Source: an uncultured Tabrizicola sp.
GTDB lineage: Bacteria > Pseudomonadota > Alphaproteobacteria > Rhodobacterales > Rhodobacteraceae
Direction: 5' to 3'
DNA: 7,533 nt
NCBI GenBank assembly: GCA_937858255.1
Contig: CALLZQ010000580.1
Span: 1-7,533, forward strand
Part shown: positions 5,240-7,533 of the stretch, one piece after another
Layout: each line of letters starts with the position of its first letter
Numbering within the stretch: position 1 is the first letter of the stretch
The notes under the pieces: generated by a model
What the model saw: only the letters and a program-made list of their open reading frames with translations
What the model was told of the DNA's origin: nothing
Databases searched by the model: none
Translations under genes and position numbers: made by a program

Positions 5240-6565
5240 TTAGTCCAGCTTCTTCAACACCTCGGCCAGTGTGCCGATCAGCGTGTCGATCTGCGCGCGG
5301 GTAATCATCAGCGGCGGCGACATGGCGATGATGTCGCCGGTGGCGCGGATCCGGGTGTTCTTGTCATAGGCCGCAAGGAAAGCCGAGAAGGCGCGCTTGG
5401 TCGGCTCTCCCGCAATCGGGTCAAGCTCCACCGCGCCGATCAGGCCAAGGTTGCGCACGTCGATCACATGCGGCAGGCCGCGCAGGCTGTGCAGCGCATC
5501 CTCCCAATAAGGGGCGATTTCGGCGGCCCGCTCGAACAGACCCTCTTCCTTGTAGGTCTCCAGCGTGGCGATACCGGCGGCGCTGGCGATGGGGTTGCCC
5601 GAATAGGTATAGCCGTGGAACAGCTCGATCACATGCTCGGGCCCGTTCATGAAGGCGTCATGCACCTCGGCGGTGGTCAGCACCGCGCCCATCGGAATGA
5701 CGCCGTTGGTCAGGCCCTTGGCGGTGGTCATCAGGTCCGGCAGAATATCGAAATACTGCGCCGCAAAGGGGGCGCCCAGACGGCCGAAACCGGTGATCAC
5801 CTCATCGAAAATCAGCAAGATGCCGTGCTTTTTGGTCAATTCGCGCAGTCGCTGCAAATAGCCCTTGGGCGGGATCAGGACGCCGGTTGACCCGGCCACC
5901 GGCTCGACAATCACGGCGGCGATGGTCTCGGCCCCATGCAGGGCGACGATCCGCTCCAGCTCATCGGCCAGATTTGCGCCATGCTCGGGCTGGCCACGGG
6001 TAAAGGCATTCTGGCCCGGCAGATGGGTATGGGGCAGGTGATCGACCCCGGTCAGCAGGCTGCCGAACATGCGGCGGTTGTTGACGATGCCACCAACCGA
6101 GATACCGCCAAAGTTCACGCCGTGATAGCCCCGCTCGCGCCCGATCAGGCGGGTGCGGGTGGGTTCGCCCTTGGCGCGGTGATAGGCGATGGCGAGTTTC
6201 AGCGCCGTCTCGACCGATTCCGAGCCCGAGTTGGTATAGAACACATGCTCGATCCCCTTGGGGGCGATGTCGATGATACGGTTGGCCAGTTCAAAGGCGA
6301 CAGGATGGCCCATCTGAAAGGCCGGCGCGTAGTCAAGCTCTGCCGCCTGTCGCTGGATCGCCTCGGTGATCCTGGGGCGGCAATGGCCGGCGTTGCAGCA
6401 CCACAGGCCCGCCGTGCCGTCCAGCACCTGCCGCCCGTCTGAGGTGGTGTAATGCATGTCCTTGGCCGCCACGAACATCCGCGGCGCCTTTTTGAACTGG
6501 CGGTTGGCGGTGAAGGGCATCCAGAAGGCGTTCAGATCGTTCGGGGCGTTGCGGTCGAGTGCCAT
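5240..6565 (-). CDS. Class III omega-aminotransferase, probably beta-alanine:pyruvate aminotransferase
   Basis: The 441-aa PLP enzyme would move the amino group of beta-alanine to pyruvate, giving malonate semialdehyde and L-alanine. Seen in the sequence are WMPFTANRQF (15-24), GTAGLWCCNAGH (50-61), YTNSGSESVETALK (110-123, the PLP phosphate loop), GRERGYHGVNFGG (142-154, the aromatic residue that stacks on PLP), VIVEPVAGSTGV (218-229), DEVITGFGR (254-262, Asp254 binding the pyridine nitrogen), and TAKGLTNGVIPMGAV (281-295) with Lys283 as the Schiff-base lysine. WMPFTANR, YHGVN and DVDHLPHT-like segments (here GVDHLPHTHLPG) resemble the Pseudomonas beta-alanine:pyruvate enzyme more than other omega-transaminases. 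AGGA lies about 8 bases before the ATG. It is divergent from a RutR-like regulator, which points to a role at the end of reductive uracil and thymine breakdown. Activity on other amines or taurine-type substrates cannot be excluded. Confidence 0.9.
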   Translation of the reverse strand: MALDRNAPNDLNAFWMPFTANRQFKKAPRMFVAAKDMHYTTSDGRQVLDGTAGLWCCNAGHCRPRITEAIQRQAAELDYAPAFQMGHPVAFELANRIIDIAPKGIEHVFYTNSGSESVETALKLAIAYHRAKGEPTRTRLIGRERGYHGVNFGGISVGGIVNNRRMFGSLLTGVDHLPHTHLPGQNAFTRGQPEHGANLADELERIVALHGAETIAAVIVEPVAGSTGVLIPPKGYLQRLRELTKKHGILLIFDEVITGFGRLGAPFAAQYFDILPDLMTTAKGLTNGVIPMGAVLTTAEVHDAFMNGPEHVIELFHGYTYSGNPIASAAGIATLETYKEEGLFERAAEIAPYWEDALHSLRGLPHVIDVRNLGLIGAVELDPIAGEPTKRAFSAFLAAYDKNTRIRATGDIIAMSPPLMITRAQIDTLIGTLAEVLKKLD

Positions 6566-6621
6566 GGGCGGGGTCCTGTGTAATATCCCTTTGGGGCGCG
6601 GCGGCCCAGAGAGATTGGGTT

Positions 6622-6637
6622 TTGACCGGATGGTAAG
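6622..6637. promoter_or_regulatory. RutR-type operator between the aminotransferase and the TetR/RutR gene
   Basis: The site reads TTGACC, three bases, TGGTAAG. The E. coli RutR box is TTGACCA-NN-TGGTCAA, and 11 of its 14 fixed positions match. It lies 76 bases upstream of the regulator ATG and 57 bases upstream of the aminotransferase ATG, and overlaps plausible promoters for both. The regulator itself is strongly RutR-like, so it is the likely binder. Its effector in E. coli is uracil or thymine; the same ligand here is inferred. Confidence 0.65.
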
Positions 6638-6650
6638 CAGTTGCTATCAC
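6622..6650 (+). promoter_or_regulatory. Promoter for the RutR-like gene
   Basis: TTGACC (6622-6627), a 17-base spacer, and TATCAC (6645-6650), which matches four of six positions of the -10 consensus. The -35 is the left half of the RutR-type site, so the regulator would switch itself off when bound. Confidence 0.5.
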
Positions 6651-6668
6651 CGCCCTTGGGGCAGTCAA
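6641..6668 (-). promoter_or_regulatory. Promoter for the aminotransferase
   Basis: On the minus strand TTGACT (6668-6663) is followed after 16 bases by TAGCAA (6646-6641), a weak -10. Transcription would begin near 6634, inside the RutR-type site, the classic place for repression. The -10 is poor (three of six positions), so the exact boxes are tentative. Confidence 0.4.
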
Positions 6669-6712
6669 GGCCCTGCCATCGCCGCGCCCGCCGTGCAGTT
6701 CACAGGATAATG

Positions 6713-7318
6713 ATGCCAAGACCGCGTACCCGCATTCAGCAAAAGAACTCGGAAACCATCCTCGAGGCGGCGCTTGAGGTGTTTTCGGCCCAAGGGTTTC
6801 GGGGGGCGACTCTGGATCAGATCGCCGAGGTCGCGGGCCTGTCCAAGCCTAATCTGCTGTATTATTTCTCTTCCAAAGAGGCGATCCATCAGGCGCTTCT
6901 GGCCGATCTGCTGGACACCTGGCTTGACCCTCTGCGCGCGATGAACCCGGTGGGCGAGCCGGTGGCCGAGGTCATGGCCTATATGCGCCGCAAGCTGGAA
7001 ATGTCGCGCGATTTCCCCCGCGAAAGCCGGCTTTTCGCCAATGAGGTGTTGCAGGGCGGGCATCGTCTGCGCGAGGCGATCGAGGGGGAGTTGAAGGCGC
7101 TGGTCGAGGAAAAGGCCGTGGTCCTGCGCCGCTGGATGGACGAGGGGCGGATTGCCCGGCTTGACCCGGTGCATCTGCTGTTCTCGATCTGGGCGCTGAC
7201 CCAGCATTATGCCGATTTCGACATGCAGGTGCGGGCGGTCTTGGGCGAGGGGCATGACCCCTATGCCGAGGCGGGGGATTTTCTGGAAACGCTCTATACC
7301 CGGCTGCTGCGCCCCTGA
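6713..7318 (+). CDS. rutR: TetR-family regulator, RutR-like (pyrimidine-responsive)
   Basis: The 201-aa protein has a TetR helix-turn-helix at about 14-60 (ILEAALEVFSAQGFRG, LDQIAEVAGLSKPNLLYYF, SSKEAI) and an effector domain that follows E. coli RutR block by block. RKLEMSRDFPRESRLFANEVL (93-113) matches its LKLEVSRDYPQASRLFCMEML. LIDEK-like LVEEK is at 130-134, and DPVHLLFSIWALTQHYADF (151-169) matches DPQHLIFMIWASTQHYADF. In E. coli RutR senses uracil and controls pyrimidine use. Here it probably controls the divergent aminotransferase and itself through the site at 6622. ATG at 6713 is used because AGGA ends 5 bases before it; the adjacent ATG at 6710 is too close. The uracil-degrading genes that often accompany such a regulator in Rhodobacterales are not seen in this window. 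Confidence in the family is very high and in the exact RutR identity moderate. Confidence 0.88.
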   Translation: MPRPRTRIQQKNSETILEAALEVFSAQGFRGATLDQIAEVAGLSKPNLLYYFSSKEAIHQALLADLLDTWLDPLRAMNPVGEPVAEVMAYMRRKLEMSRDFPRESRLFANEVLQGGHRLREAIEGELKALVEEKAVVLRRWMDEGRIARLDPVHLLFSIWALTQHYADFDMQVRAVLGEGHDPYAEAGDFLETLYTRLLRP

Positions 7319-7399
7319 CGGCCATCCGGTGTATTGACAGGCGCTTGTAAACTTTTCCGGGCGATGTAAGGCTAAGGGGCGAAACAAGCGACGCGAGAA

Positions 7400-7533
7400 A
7401 TGCCGCAATCCCTTCAAACCCTTCTGGCCGGCACCCAGATCCGCGAACGGCGGCTGGCCCTGGGGTTGCGGCAGGCCGAGGTGGCGACAGAGGCGGGGAT
7501 TTCGGCCAGCTACCTCAACCTGATCGAACATAA
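7400..7533 (+). CDS. N-terminus of an XRE-family regulator of the ScfR/RamB/PccR type (runs off the window)
   Basis: Only 44 codons are present. They read MPQSLQTLLAGTQIRERR, then LALGLRQAEVATEAGIS and ASYLNLIEH, the helix-turn-helix that opens the short-chain fatty acyl regulator family (full length about 450-480 aa, with an IrrE-like central part and a C-terminal ScfR domain). The GISxSYLNLIEHN ending of the helix-turn-helix is especially typical. Known members are RamB of Corynebacterium (acetate metabolism) and PccR of Rhodobacter sphaeroides (propionyl-CoA metabolism). The start has only a weak GCGAG ribosome binding site 4 bases upstream. The rest of the protein lies outside the window, so membership is judged from this N-terminus alone. 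Confidence 0.8.
   Translation, partial: MPQSLQTLLAGTQIRERRLALGLRQAEVATEAGISASYLNLIEH

Noticed and set aside
5100..5242. A short plus-strand frame (ATG at 5100) across the intergenic stretch and both terminator hairpins.
   Set aside because: Weak ribosome binding site, no recognised product, and it reads through two GC-rich stem-loops; it is more likely chance.
6665..7531. A long open frame (288 codons) on the minus strand opposite the RutR-like gene.
   Set aside because: It is an antisense shadow of a well-conserved TetR gene and of the ScfR start; its product is His/Gln/Arg-rich with no recognisable domain. High-GC genes commonly leave such open opposite frames.
1..7533. Searched by eye for insertion sequences, integrases, CRISPR-like spaced repeats, toxin-antitoxin pairs, tRNA genes and defence genes.
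   Set aside because: None was seen; the intact genes all belong to ordinary catabolism and its regulation.

Overview
The window is high-GC DNA with Rhodobacterales-type gene content (Paracoccus/Rhodobacter-like alphaproteobacteria). The evidence is a TRAP-type uronate locus, a RutR-like regulator divergent from a beta-alanine:pyruvate-type aminotransferase, and the start of an ScfR/PccR-type XRE regulator. This placement rests on remembered protein similarity, not on a database search.

Left edge (1 to about 445): an internal fragment of an ABC peptide-type substrate-binding protein (plus strand) runs straight into the N-terminal part of a TRAP small permease, DctQ (minus strand). The join near position 180 and the C/G homopolymer-rich sequence between 181 and 295 look like a chimeric or poor-quality assembly. 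A real rearrangement is possible but less likely.

Region 446-4753 is a hexuronate catabolism locus built as two divergent transcripts. On the minus strand are uxaC (uronate isomerase), dctP (TRAP solute receptor) and the broken dctQ; the large permease dctM is not present. A 181-base gap between dctP and dctQ holds three consecutive hairpins. On the plus strand are a FadR-type GntR regulator (FCD domain) and kdgK (2-keto-3-deoxygluconate kinase), overlapping by 8 bases. The 87-base divergent region holds a good minus-strand sigma70-like promoter whose -10 lies inside overlapping inverted repeats, a likely operator for the GntR protein. Together the genes suggest uptake of a uronate, isomerisation to the keto form and, after steps encoded elsewhere (uronate oxidoreductase and dehydratase), phosphorylation of 2-keto-3-deoxygluconate for Entner-Doudoroff cleavage.

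Region 4754-5239 is poorly explained. It holds one small possible secreted or membrane-anchored ORF (84 aa, unrecognised), several inverted repeats and a likely bidirectional terminator near 5211-5230.

Region 5240-7318 holds a class III omega-aminotransferase (minus), closest to beta-alanine:pyruvate aminotransferases, and a divergent TetR-family gene very like E. coli RutR. Between them is a 16-base site matching 11 of 14 fixed positions of the E. coli RutR box. It overlaps plausible promoters for both genes. This suggests that beta-alanine use, the last step of reductive pyrimidine breakdown, is under pyrimidine-responsive control. The right edge holds the first 44 codons of an XRE/ScfR-family regulator.

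I see no rRNA, tRNA, CRISPR array, insertion sequence or phage gene. I did not find a convincing undescribed system. The most interesting parts are the two divergent regulatory regions, the hairpin cluster after dctP and the suspicious left edge.
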